Below are positions 31,474 through 43,100 of a stretch of DNA of 64,000 bases, in pieces. The notes under the pieces were generated by a model. The model saw nothing but the letters and a program-made list of their open reading frames with translations, was not told the origin of the DNA and did no database searches. Numbering within the stretch: the first letter of the stretch is position 1; each line of letters begins with the position of its first letter. The position numbers and the translations under genes were made by a program. The DNA lies in contig JAJGBQ010000003.1 of NCBI GenBank assembly GCA_022457065.1, positions 2,170,001 through 2,234,000 on the forward strand, read 5' to 3'. The stretch is from Curvularia sp. ZM96 (Eukaryota > Ascomycota > Dothideomycetes > Pleosporales > Pleosporaceae).

Positions 31474-34029
31474 ATGCCAATGCTTGAGCACGTCCCCGCC
31501 GGCTACCAAGCCGCTGCGGCTACAGCGTCATCCAATACCAGCGTCGAGTTGCAATCAAAGGCAGGAGACTTCAAGTTCACATTTGATGCGTTACGGCCAG
31601 GACTATTTCGTACAACATTCACTTCACCAAAGCACTTATTGCCGCCCCATCGAGCAGCCCCAGTTCCTCAGAAGGCCGTAGATGACTCCAATGCTAAAGT
31701 ATTGTCGTCCAGTGCCGCCACAAAGACCCTTGAGGTCGATGGCATTACCGCAAATGTGGACTGGGAAAGCGGGCTTCCCCTCATCTCTTTGACTCTTCCG
31801 GGGCAGAAAACCCCAATTCACGCCGATCTTCCTAATCGGTCGTATGCCGCCGATGGACCAGGCATTTCTCACTACACAAAGTACAATCATGGTACACTTC
31901 ATCTTGGTCTTGGCGAGAAGCCAGCACCCATGGATCTTTCCAACCGCCACTTTGTGCTATCGGCAACGGACTCTTTCGGCTATGATGTGTACCGAACAGA
32001 CCCACTGTACAAGCACATCCCGCTTCTCATCAATGCCACACCTAATGGCTGTGTTGCTATCTTCTCCACCTCACATGCCCGAGGTTACTACTCGGTCGGC
32101 TCGGAGATGGACGGTATGTGGGGGCGTTTCAAAGTCTACCGTCAAGACTACGGTGGTCTTGAAGAATACCTGCTTGTAGGCAAGACGATACCAGATATTG
32201 TTCGCATCTACGCAGATCTTGTTGGATACCCACTTCTTGTGCCGCGATGGGCCTTTGGCTACCTTGCTGGTGGAATGAAATACTCCATGACCGACGACCC
32301 ACCTGCAAATCAAAGCATGATGGAGTTTGCAGAAAAGTTGAAGAAGCATGATATTCCATGCTCAGCAATGCAAATGTCCTCCGGATATACGGTGGCAGAG
32401 ACGGAGCCAAAGACACGAAATGTGTTCACCTGGAACCGACACCGCTTCCCAGATCCCAAGGGCTGGATTGACGCATATCATAAGGAAGGAATTCGACTTA
32501 TCGCAAACGTGAAGCCATACGTCCTGGGAAGCCACCCCGAATACCAAAAGCTCAAAGACGCTAATGCTTTCTTCACCGACTCACTCACTCTGGCATCGGC
32601 TGAGGCTCGCCTCTGGAGTGCAGGAGGCGGTGAAAGCGGTATTGGCGGACACATTGATTTCACATCAAAAGTTGGTTACCAATGGTGGTATGATGGCATT
32701 CGCGAACTAAAGCGAGTGGGAATTGACTGCATCTGGAACGACAACAACGAGTACACCATTCCTCATGATGGCTGGCAATGCGAACTTAGTGAGCCTAACG
32801 TCATCCAAGAGCCTAAGAACGAAAGCTATGGCAATGAAATCGGGTTCTGGGGACGCGCGTTGAACACTGAACTCATGGGCAAATCATCTCACGATGCCTC
32901 GTTGGAGGTTGAGCCAGAACAGCGTCCTTTCGTCCTGACCCGTAGTGCCACAGCCGGTACTCTCCGCTACTGTGCTAGTGCTTGGAGTGGAGACAATGTG
33001 ACATCCTGGCCAGGCATGAAGGGCGCTAATGCTCTCTCCCTGACTGCCGGTATGTGCTTGATGCAATGTTACGGTCACGACATTGGCGGCTTTGAAGGAC
33101 CTCAGCCCACTCCTGAGCTTCTCGTCCGTTGGTGCCAACAGGGCATTTACAGCTCCCGATTTGCTATCAACTGTTTCAAGACAGGAAATGACAACAGTGT
33201 CGGCGACGTCATTGAGCCATGGATGTACCCAGAGACCACGGGATTGGTTCGCGACATCATCAAGCGCCGCTACGAAATGATTCCCTACTTGTACTCCCTT
33301 GCACTGCACTCACACACGACTGCTACCCCACCACAGCGGTGGACAGGCTGGGGATACGAGTCTGATCCTGAGATCTGGAACAACCGGGTTCTTATAGATG
33401 GCGAGACGCAGTATTGGCTCGGTGACGCGCTACTTGTAGGTGGCGTTTTCGAAGCCGGTGCCGAGAGCGCGAAGATGTATCTGCCCAAGGATGCTTCGGA
33501 TCCCGCAGCCGCATTCCTCGATTTGAACAACGAGCCACAAACATACTACTCAGCCGGGCAGTGGGTCGATGTAAAGGCCAAATGGACAGAAAGCATACCT
33601 GTGCTAGCCAAGATTGGATCGGCGATTCCTGTCGGAAGGGCAGAGCAGGTGCTGTCAGTGGGTGAGAAAACTAACCCTGCCAACCTTCCTCGCGATGACT
33701 ACCGCGCTGTCGAAGTTTTCCCACCAAAGGGCTCTTCCAACGGAAAAGTGTACACGACCACTTGGTATGAGGACGACGGCGTATCACCACCACCTGCGAA
33801 GATCTCAGTCTTCGTTGTCAAGTATGAGACATCCGATAACGAGGTCACGGTGCAGTACGAGGAGAAGTTGCAACAGGGCTTTGCGCCAGCGTGGTCGACT
33901 TTGGAGATTGTCTTGCCTCGAGGCGATGCCAGAAGCGTGGTGTTCAATGGAAAGAAGGCCGACAAGGTAGACACCGATGCAAAGGGAAGAACAAAGTGGA
34001 AAGGTGAGATTGAGAGGACTAGTAACTGA
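31474..34029 (+). CDS. Intracellular GH31 family alpha-glucosidase/alpha-glycosidase
   Basis: Single exon, 851 aa, no signal peptide, so probably cytosolic. The N-terminal beta-sandwich (about 1-260) precedes the catalytic barrel. The GH31 nucleophile region reads GIDCIWNDNNEYTIP, where the family has WxDMNE; Asp is conserved and Met is replaced by Asn. The acid/base region is SWSGDNVTSWPGMK, followed by GHDIGGFEGPQPTPELLVRWCQQG, all typical of active GH31. The C-terminal beta domains end near residue 850. GH31 enzymes release alpha-linked glucose (or xylose) from non-reducing ends with retention. With a maltose-permease-like transporter 1.8 kb downstream and a divergent MFS gene, import followed by intracellular hydrolysis is the simplest reading. 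The exact glycoside is unknown. Confidence 0.93.
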   Translation: MPMLEHVPAGYQAAAATASSNTSVELQSKAGDFKFTFDALRPGLFRTTFTSPKHLLPPHRAAPVPQKAVDDSNAKVLSSSAATKTLEVDGITANVDWESGLPLISLTLPGQKTPIHADLPNRSYAADGPGISHYTKYNHGTLHLGLGEKPAPMDLSNRHFVLSATDSFGYDVYRTDPLYKHIPLLINATPNGCVAIFSTSHARGYYSVGSEMDGMWGRFKVYRQDYGGLEEYLLVGKTIPDIVRIYADLVGYPLLVPRWAFGYLAGGMKYSMTDDPPANQSMMEFAEKLKKHDIPCSAMQMSSGYTVAETEPKTRNVFTWNRHRFPDPKGWIDAYHKEGIRLIANVKPYVLGSHPEYQKLKDANAFFTDSLTLASAEARLWSAGGGESGIGGHIDFTSKVGYQWWYDGIRELKRVGIDCIWNDNNEYTIPHDGWQCELSEPNVIQEPKNESYGNEIGFWGRALNTELMGKSSHDASLEVEPEQRPFVLTRSATAGTLRYCASAWSGDNVTSWPGMKGANALSLTAGMCLMQCYGHDIGGFEGPQPTPELLVRWCQQGIYSSRFAINCFKTGNDNSVGDVIEPWMYPETTGLVRDIIKRRYEMIPYLYSLALHSHTTATPPQRWTGWGYESDPEIWNNRVLIDGETQYWLGDALLVGGVFEAGAESAKMYLPKDASDPAAAFLDLNNEPQTYYSAGQWVDVKAKWTESIPVLAKIGSAIPVGRAEQVLSVGEKTNPANLPRDDYRAVEVFPPKGSSNGKVYTTTWYEDDGVSPPPAKISVFVVKYETSDNEVTVQYEEKLQQGFAPAWSTLEIVLPRGDARSVVFNGKKADKVDTDAKGRTKWKGEIERTSN

Positions 34030-35793
34030 GCTACGATAAGAGAGATGAGTCGGGTATGAACATGAAATGTTATGAAACGGACTTGAAGATGAGCGGATAA
34101 CGCTTTGGACCACGCCCAGCTTGTGTATGTACGACCAAAAGCACTCTAATAGTATTTATATCATACAGACATTCGTATCAACCTCGTGTCTTTAAGTTCC
34201 AAACCGTGCGTTTTGACGGATTTGGTGAGTATAGGGCATCGGAAGGGATGATTTGGCTATTGACGTTGCTTGTGATTGACAAGTATAGCTTTTGAACCAT
34301 GTTATTGTTCAGGCCGTAAAACTCAGTAAACATGCGAACTTGTATCAGAGTACAGAGCAATCATGCACCTCAGAAAAAGAGGGGTCGCGAAGCACATAAC
34401 CAATGGAATAAACAAAAACAAAGGACCAAGAAAAGGGGAGAGCTTCAAAGGGAGGTTTCATAGAGGTAATGCCTCTATCAGTCTTGGGGCTATATGCATT
34501 GTTCCAATATAATTGCAATTCACAGTTTGTAGCACGCCATCGTCCATTACCATCAAGCAGCAAACCTTACCCGTGTTCCTGTTCGTCGAGTAACCTAACC
34601 CTACCCCTACCTTCGTCTTGGCTAACCCGACCCTACCCCCACCCATCTTTAGTAACCCTATACCCTACCCCTACCTCGGTCTTGGCAATTTTGAGCAACC
34701 TACCCCTGCCCTACCCCTACCCATTTGCCAGCCTAATTGAGCCCCAAGGATACTAATCTTCTTGTAACTTGAAATTCCTTGCTGTAAAAACATTGCATGC
34801 TCCGTTCCACATACGAATCAAGTAAGCCATCGAAACTGTAATCGTTGCGGTTATCCAATTTGGCAGCATTATTCTAGTAGATAATCGCTTCCTTCCGGCA
34901 CCTACGCTCTTATGCAATCATGGCTAGACAATTACTAAAGGGTAGCTAGTGAGAATTGTATGAGGATTGAAAGCCATGAGTGATTTAGAGAAAGGTATAG
35001 ATCAGGAGATTCCGGAATCTAACGGATAGATACAGTGAGCGCACGCGAGCATGACATTGCGTTCGGTTTTCGAAGATCTTGAATTCGCGGGCGCCAAACT
35101 GTGCACTAGAACCGTATCGAAGTCGAGAGAGGAAACAAAAACAAAAGTATTGATAGTGCAACAGACAGTGCGAACAGTGGCGTAAGAAAGACAAATGTTC
35201 CATCTAGAAACAGGTTAGAGTCAATGTCCGGAGTGGGTTCCTACATGTCTGGTTGGATGGCTGTGAGATCAGGGCTTACACTTTCATTAGCTCGATCTTC
35301 AGCTGACAGGGGGCTGATGCCGCTGTACCTCAATCTTGGGTGTATGTGTCCAGCTAAAATCACAAAGATGCACTGCATTGGACAAATTTCGGGCCGGTAT
35401 GAGCTGAACTATTATTCTTGTTCTCGTAGCCGTTGCTTGCCATCCTATCTGGTATAGCGTCAGCTCTCCCCACAATCTTAGACCAGCTAGTTCAATCGAC
35501 TAGTCCGATTCACCCCAGATTTCGGCAGGACTCTCGGGGTACAATTATCGGAATAATTCTGAGTCTGGGGAAACGTCCCGTTCTCCACAAACCTTCGCAA
35601 CTCATCCAGATACTGATGCGGAAATAGTCTATCACCAAGTTCTATACATATAGAGTCACAAATGCCTTCAATGAATGATTCACGGCTTTCCCGCCTGGCT
35701 CGCTCATCTCTCCACATCTTCCTCCTTTTTTCGCTATCAATTTACCTCTCCCAGGTGTGACGTTAGACCACAGTCTTTCGTCATTACTTCGCT
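34030..35793. other. Intergenic with a telomere-like C-rich tandem repeat
   Basis: About 1.76 kb without a supported gene. The main feature is the C-rich repeat at 34591-34725, listed separately. The right edge holds the promoter of the MFS transporter starting at 35794. Confidence 0.5.
34591..34725. repeat. Degenerate telomere-like (CCCTACCCCTACC) repeat
   Basis: CCCTACCCCTACC occurs exactly at 34599-34611, 34663-34675 and 34709-34721. The first two copies are followed by near-identical text (CTTCGTCTTGG / CTCGGTCTTGG), so the first spacing of 64 bp is a duplicated unit. CCTAACCC, CCCTATACCC and ACCCTACCCCCACCC variants fill the gaps. It resembles the fungal telomere unit TTAGGG (CCCTAA) with an expanded C tract. 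Its origin is uncertain: microsatellite, interstitial telomeric remnant or promoter element. Confidence 0.55.
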
Positions 35794-37513
35794 ATGGCAA
35801 CTTCTTTCAGCAACGATAAAGCCATTGATGATGTGCAGAGCTCATCGATGGCTCGTCGAGTATCGACCAAAATGAATGACGTTCAGCAAATCAATCTTGA
35901 CGCAGCAAGGGCAACTGAAGTCGAGCACAACATGTCATTGTGGCAGGGACTCAAGCTTTACCCCAATGCTGTTGCCTGGTCTGTCCTTCTCTCTGCTGCT
36001 ATCATTATGGAAGGCTTTGACATTGTTCTCATTGCCAATCTGTTCGCCGTTCCAGCTTTCAAGAAACAGTTTGGGGTTCAACTCCCAAATGGTGATTACG
36101 AACTTACTTCTGCGTGGCAGACTGGCCTTACCAACGGCGCTGTTATCGGAGAACTTCTTGGTCTGACCCTGAACGGATGGATTGCCGACCGCTTTGGCTA
36201 CAAGAAGACCATGATTGGTGCTCTTCTTGCAGTGAACTTTCTAATTTTTATCCTTTTTTTCGCAGAGTCGGTCCAGCAGCTACTTGCCGGTCTCATTTTG
36301 ATAGGCATACCGTGGGGAATCTTTCAGACCTTGACAACTACCTACGCTGCTGAGGTCTGCCCAGTCGCCCTCCGTGCCTATCTTACAACCTATGTTAACC
36401 TTTGCTGGGTTATTGGGCAGTTTCTTGCGTCTGCCGTACTCAAAGGTGTTTCAACTCGCGAAGACGAATGGGCATATCGGATCCCTTATGCTCTGCAATG
36501 GATGTGGCCTATCCCGCTCATTGTCGGTATTATCTTTGCACCAGGTATGTTTATGAACATCATGAGGATATGCTCAAATACTGATTTGTGCAGAATCTCC
36601 CTGGTGGCTGGTTCGCAAGGGCCGTATCGAAGACGCAAAAAAGGTCCTGCTCCGCCTCACTTCGAAGAATCAGATTGAATCCTTCAACGCAGACGAAACT
36701 GTTGCCATGATGGTACATACCAACGAGATGGAGAAGGCTTCAAGCGAATCTATTGGATACACGGACTGCTTTAAGAAGACAGATCTCCGTCGTACAGAAA
36801 TTTGTGCCATGGTCTGGTTCATTCAAGTTTGGTGTGGATCTGGATTTCTCGGATACTCGACTTACTTTTATGAACAAGCGGGTCTCGACACCTCAAACGC
36901 ATTTACAATGTCCCTTGTTCAGTACTCTCTCGGGGCTATAGGCGTTTTCTGCTCGTGGGCTCTCATTTCCAGATTCGGCCGTCGCACACTATACCTTGGG
37001 GGACTTATCATCCTATTTGTGCTTCTCCTGATCATCGGATGCCTTGGACTCGTTAACAAGACGAACACGGGCGCTCAGTGGGCTATTGGCTCCATGCTTC
37101 TTGCTTACACTTTCATATATGACGCTTCCGTTGGTCCAGTCTGCTACTCACTTGTGTCGGAGCTGTCTTCCAGTCGCCTTCGCCAGAAGACAGTTGTGAT
37201 CGCGCGCAATGTATACAACGTAGGTGGCATTTTGAACAACGTTCTCACGCCAAATATGCTCAACCCCTCGGCATGGAATTGGGGTGCCAAGTCAGGCTTT
37301 TTCTGGGCTGGTATGTGCTTTACTTGCATTCTCTGGTGCTACTTCCGTCTGCCGGAGCCAAAGGATAGGACTTACGGCGAGCTCGACATTCTTTTCAAGC
37401 ACAAAGTCTCCGCTCGTAAATTCGCGTCTACTCCTGTGGATACTTTCACCGAATCCATTGGAGCCATTGAGATTGAGAAAAAAGCAGCTGTTGAGCATAT
37501 CGAGCAGGCCTGA
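35794..37513 (+). CDS. MFS sugar transporter, maltose-permease (MAL/alpha-glucoside:H+ symporter) type
   Basis: Two exons, 35794-36544 and 36594-37513 (GTATGT..CAG), giving 556 aa, the usual length. The N-terminal tail is polar. TM1-TM2 include GFDIVLIANLFAVPAFKKQFG. The sugar-transporter motif between TM2 and TM3 is NGWIADRFGYKKT (D-R-x-G-x-K/R-K). A PESPWWL-like APESPWWLVRKGR follows TM6, where the intron falls. The second half shows SRFGRRTLYLGG and PEPKDRTYGELDILF, the PEPKG/T-Y-E-LD-ELF signature of MAL transporters. It acts at the plasma membrane as a proton symporter of alpha-glucosides or related sugars. It is a likely partner of the GH31 enzyme just upstream (inference). Confidence 0.93.
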
Positions 37514-39014
37514 GGACATTTTGGTCACGAGGAAGTAACTTGAGATATGCTGCGATCAGACACCGCGATTCGATAGATCCAATCCTGAAGTTGCATGCAT
37601 TCAATTGGCGACTGAAAATGATCACGTACGCTGTGATAGTTATGTGCAGTACAGGAGGTATCTTTTCATTACATATTTATATGACTCTGCCCAACATTGA
37701 GCTTACCTGCTGTTCGCTACTAGCAGCAATGGCAAGTGAAAAGAGAACACTGTATAGATAGCATTTGTTTAATAACTCTATGTGTTGAAATAGACTACGG
37801 CGCAGCTTTCATTTCGATTGGTCATCTTAAGCAGCTTAGTGAATGATATTAAAATCTAGATGCAGAGATAGTATAACTATAGCAAGCTTTGCTGACCCTG
37901 CATAATGCTAGAGGGAACTAAATTTCAGCCGGTCGATCTTCATGATAGAGCCCATTGTATCTTTTGATTATATTTGCTGAGCATCAAGTTAGGCCAAGCG
38001 CACATCATCCTAGGTCTCCGTACTTTTGATGAGCACAAATTATACTATTCATAAGTACAATTTAATAGATTAGTCCCCCCCCCCCCTGCGTCGCGATAAG
38101 AACAACAGGTAGTTCGATTTTGCTTCAGCTTTGCTCTTTCTTTACAGGATATCTATAGTCAAAAACCTTGTAGTGTTATTCGCAAGTAATTCTTTAGCTA
38201 TGTTGTAGTTAGTCTATATCCTAAAATTACACTATATTCATCGCTGCGCTGCTTGGTTTGCGATTGACCTACAATAGCTGCGCAACATGACGGCTGCTAT
38301 AATAACGCTAACTTAGCTCCTTAACTGCTACAAAAAAGTATAATACGTGCTAAGACTAACTATGCTAATAGTATCTGTCTAACACTGAAGCTTCCTCTAG
38401 TTGCATGTGTGCTGTAAAGCTGATCTCCTCTACAGAGGGAGGTACAAGCGACTTGCGATAGTGACGAAAGCGGATGCAGTAGTATTGTTATGTAATTGTC
38501 GCCTGCACAGCCCTGTGTACCGCTTAGATATTACTCGGGACAGGTCCCTCTAGCACTTCGCACCTCTTGCATTAAGTCCGTGCCGCAAGATCGTGCCCCG
38601 CCAGCGGTGCTGCGAAGTGTCAGCAGGGCTATCCGCCCAGTCTTGAGTCCGTCAGGGGAAGTCTAGCAGAGCCCGAAACTAAGTACGCGGCCATTCCAAG
38701 CTTAGCCTGCACTCTTCTTCAGCCCGGATCGAGCCGAGTTTTTCCGCCATTATTACTACGCAGGAAATCACGATGCTAGCGAGTAGTTCTTTACCTTCTC
38801 AAGATAGAAACAAGCGTACGGAGTACACATCTTCTAATATAGCTAGTTAGCTAATAGTCAAACATAGTCACACAGCTATAGTCGAGCTTGCAATTCGAGC
38901 AGTAATTTCACTATTTTAGAAAGCGAGGACAGTACAGTAACCCACTAAACCCATTGCTTTGATCTCATCTTTGGCAACTTTTACCTCGCTTTTTCGTGTC
39001 TTCTTTACTTGTCC
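37514..39014. other. AT-rich, gene-free segment bordering a transposon remnant
   Basis: About 1.5 kb without coding potential; stops are dense in all frames. It is rich in TA steps (CTATAGTTAG-type text) as in RIP-affected fungal repeats. It includes a run of 12 C at 38075-38086 and one copy of the palindromic-type 9-mer TACGGAGTA at 38817-38825. The stretch ACAGTACAGTAACCCACTAAACCC near 38930-38955 could be an outer end of the transposon whose transposase fragment begins at 39015, but no partner inverted repeat was found. Confidence 0.45.
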
Positions 39015-39890
39015 TTATCTAGGTGGACGCCCTTTGCGCTTCACACCACGTCTCCCTTCCTGCACAGTTGCCTCCTTAGCATCACGCTTTGCCTGAGCCT
39101 CCAATATGTCACCATAGCTCATCACCTTCGCCTCACCAACCTTAGTTAACCGGGCCGACTTTCGACAGTTACTTTCGTTGTTTTGTTCAAACAGCAGCCA
39201 GTTTTCATCCAAAAGAAGAGCACACTCAGCAAAGGACTTTTGCGCGGCATTGTTCAGCTTCTGTAAACGACGCCTAGTCGAGTCGTCAAGCTTATCAGCG
39301 CCCAGGTCGATTTGGCTGCGCAGCACGACAAGAGCATCTAAGGTTACTAGAGTTTGCAGTATTTCGTCGTCGGTGCACGATCTTACGGTGGACATATCTT
39401 CCTGGGGAAGACGCAGCTCAGCCGGTGGCTTCTGGATGCCCTTAAGTACTTTGTTTAGCTTAAATAGATACAAACCTGTCTTGGACCAGCCAGCCCGAAT
39501 GTTTCGAGCGGTAAGCGCCTGCTCGCGTGCACGGCTATAGAGAGAGGTGAAGTGCTGCTTGCCGACTGTATTAGCGCCTCCACAGTACAGCTTCTCGACC
39601 TGTTCACGATATGCGGCCTTCAATAGGCCGAACGCCCCAACATCACACGGCTGCAGCTTGTGAGAAGTATGCGTCGGTATGCGACATAGGGTAATGTTGT
39701 TCTCAAAGCAAAACTTAAGGATCTCAAGCGACTTATGCGCCCCGAAACCATCGCAGATTAGAATTTGGGGTTTGCTAGCTGCTCGAAGCTTAGTTTGTGG
39801 CTCGAACACGAGCCTTAGCCAGTCGAAGCTGATTTTCGCGTCTGTGTAGCCGGACTGCGAACATGCAAAGTGCCACTTAGGAGTAGGGTG
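39015..39890 (-). mobile_element. N-terminally truncated Fot1/pogo-type DDE transposase
   Basis: The minus-strand frame from about 39890 to the stop at 39015 encodes the C-terminal part of a DDE_1 transposase. It starts inside the catalytic core (WHFACSQSGYTDAKISFDWL), has the second acidic residue in ILICDGFGAH and the third in LQPCDVGAFGLLKAAY, and ends in a basic tail (GRRGVKRKGRPPR). The helix-turn-helix/CENP-B region and first catalytic Asp are missing. The open frame continues to 40130, but those residues look like unrelated sequence from the neighbouring promoter. The remnant cannot be an active transposase alone. It contains no premature stop, unlike the NLR gene beside it. Its 5' break lies about 210 bp from the NLR start. 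Confidence 0.82.
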
Positions 39891-40103
39891 GGGGTGGGGT
39901 ATGGCAGCCGTGTCGGCGCTTCGTAACACCACTGGAGGGGCGTCGTCTGCGCCACAGCGCACATCCCGCAGCTCAGCCGCCAGCCTTGTTGCCAGCCTAC
40001 AGAAAGGCTCCTCGCCCATCATGGACTCTCGCGATGTGTCTGCCGTCGACCTGACCTGGTATGGTCTACAACCAACAAGCACATCTCGCCGTAAAACACA
40101 GCA

Positions 40104-43100
40104 ATGGCCCAGAGCGTCGCGACCCAGCACGGCGGCGAGGCCAACCCGCTCGACACTACCGGCCTCTGCCTGCTGTCGCTCGACGGCGGCGGCGTGCGCG
40201 GTCTGTCCACGCTGTACATCCTAAAAGGCCTGATGACCCGACTGAACTACGAACGCCAGAAAGCCGGTCTTCCTTATATAAAGCCATGTGAGGTGTTTGA
40301 CCTTATTAGCGGTACCAGCACAGGCGGGTAGGTAGAGTCAACATAGAGGACTACATGCCGGCCAGACAAGACTAACGTGACAGACTTATCGCTATTATGC
40401 TGGGCCGACTAGAGATAGACGTCGACGTATGCATCGCAGCGTATAGCGAGCTAATGAAGACAGTGTTCGAGGAAAAGTCTAGCTAGCTTCCTATTAGCTG
40501 GAGCGGCAAAGTAAAGGCGCGGTTTGACTCAACGAAGCTAAAGAAGGCTATCGAAGAGGCAATCTCCAAGACGGATGCCTCCCCAGCAGATGCTTTTAAC
40601 GACAGTCAGAAGCGTGGGTGTCACACGTAAGTGTACTATATAGGTATATAGCCTCCTACTAATATAGTATAAGGTTTGTCTATGCGACGGCGAAAGAGAC
40701 AGCCAGCATCACACGCTTGAGGAGCTACACGCTGCCTGACGAAGGCGAGATCCCTGCAACCATCTACCAGGCAGCCCTTGCGACGTCAGCGGCGACGGGC
40801 TTCTTCGACCCTGTCTCGATCGGGGCGCGACAGTTCGTGGACGGCGCGCTAGGTGCCAACAACCCCATCAACGAGGTAGAAGGCGAGGCGGCTAACATCT
40901 AGAGCCCCAACACAGGCGACCTAAAGCCGCTAGTCAAGTGTTTTATTTCTATTAGTACTAGTAACCCTAGTAAGAAGGCGCTAAAGAATAATATAGCCAA
41001 GTTTCTATCAAAGAGCCTAGTTAGGATTGCGACAGAGACCAAGAAGACAGAGAGGAAGTTTATCGCGCGATGGGCGAAGCACTACGATAAGAAACGGTAC
41101 TTCCGCTTCAACGTTAACCAGGGGCTGCAGAAGGTTGGGCTCGCTAAGTACGAAGAGCAGGGCAGGATAGAAGCGGCGACAGGCGAGTATCTACAACATC
41201 AAGCGCAGAAGTTTCGGGTGCGGGACTATATTAAGAACCTACAGCAGAAGCAGAGTGTGTATATTAAGAACTTTGCTTGATATACAGAGCAACCTAGTGC
41301 TGACGTTGTGTAGATAGAGCAGAGTTGTCTTTTGCAATAGTTATTAATATAAACAATGTCTTAAACCTACAATACAGTCAACCTACTAAGTTTACATAGA
41401 AGTTCACTAAGCGCTGCATTGCACAATGTTACAGGCGTAGGTAGTATGCATCTAACGTTACATATCTTAGTACTAAAATATAGACAGCCAAAAACGTGCA
41501 CTGGATAGTACCTCGTCTAGTCAACAGTCTATTCACTAGGCGGTCAGAGCTTGTTGATCAGATCCAGAGCGCATTGCGCAATAATAAGCCAGGCACACCT
41601 CAGCAGAAGAGACTGGCCATTACGGGCATAGGCGGCATAGGCAAGAGCGAGGTATGCCTCAAGGTGGCAAGTCTAGTGCGAGAAGAGTGCGTTGCAGCTT
41701 TACTATGCTAGACATAAGCGTGCTTGCTAACAGCGAACAGCTTCTAGGGCGTGTTCTAGGTAGACGTCGGCAGCCCATCAACAGCCAAGAACGGCTTCTT
41801 AGCTATCGCGAAGGCGCTCGGGTCGCCTGCGGAGAGCGTTAAGGAATCACTCCAGGTGCTCGCCAACACGCCTAAGCGCTAGCTGCTGATCCTAGACAAC
41901 GCCAACAACCCAGCGTTCGACTACACAGCATACATCCCATCTAGGGCGCAAGGTGCAGTGATCATAACGTCACGTGTGCCTGAATATAGCCAGTACAGCA
42001 CGCTACCCGCAGAAGCGCTCGAGGGCTTAGAGGAAGAGAACTCAACCCAACTTCTGCTCAAAGCTGCTCGCGTGCCAGAAGCGACTTGGCAGGCTTGCAA
42101 AGAGCAGGCGCAGGCCGTCGTGCAGCTACTAGGATCACATACGCTTACGCTAATCCAGGCGGGTGCGTACATTGCAGAAGGGTACTGTCGACTAAACCAG
42201 TATGCGGAAAAGTATAAACAGCTACGCGAGCGGTTGCTAAAGCACTATCCAAAGCAGCACCAGTCACAGTACCAGCATATTTACGCGACGTTTGAAGCGT
42301 CTATCGGGGTGCTAACCAATTCTAAGGACGAGGTAGGCCGAGACGCATTAGACTTGCTTAGGGTTCTTTCTATGCTGCACTCAAGCGTGCTACCACGTGA
42401 CGTCTTTCGAGGCGCATAGGGTAGAGCTCGATATTTAATTAAGACCGACGACGGCCAGGCCAACGAGATGGGCGTTCTTAGACAGTGGCACGTGTCTCAG
42501 CTGCCCGAGTTTATCGACCGACAAGCAGACGAGTAGGACGACTACCAGCTCAACAGAGCCAGCGCTCTCCTTGCGTCGCTTTCGCTGGTGACAAGACATC
42601 GCACAGATGACCTAGACGGACTGTCAATGCATCCACTAGCGCACGCGTGGGCGAAAGATCGGCTAGATCAGAAGCAGCAGCAAGCAGCGTAGGTAAGCGC
42701 AGGATATATTCTTGCACTGTCACGTAGCGAGTCAGAGGCGTGGCAGGTGTACAAGAGGCAGTTGCGGCCACACATACAGTCGTTTCTGTTCCCTAGCGTT
42801 GAAGAGATCTTTTTGTTTGGCCCGCCAGGGACGATATTGCCTATCTTACTACAGTGTGGATGGGCGTTGAACAGGTTGAGGGAAGACAAGAAGCTAGAGT
42901 CGTTACTAGAGGGCATCTATAGGGTTCTTGAAATCACTCCGTCAGATCCTTCACGAGAGCACATACGGATATGGTTCCTCGCAGCAATAAATCTAGGATA
43001 CTTAGGCCACGCTAGGCAGGCGGTAAAGCTGCTAGAGCACGTTGTCAAGGTTAAGACTACGCTAGCAGAGACTCACCCTTCTCGGCTGGCATCGCAGCAC

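Noticed and set aside
38075..38086. Run of 12 C as a possible element boundary
   Set aside because: A homopolymer alone is not evidence of a boundary; no duplication or inverted repeat surrounds it.
39901..40224. Plus-strand 107-codon frame upstream of the NLR
   Set aside because: It overlaps the NLR start in another frame and reads as Ser/Arg/Thr-rich low-complexity sequence without a domain.
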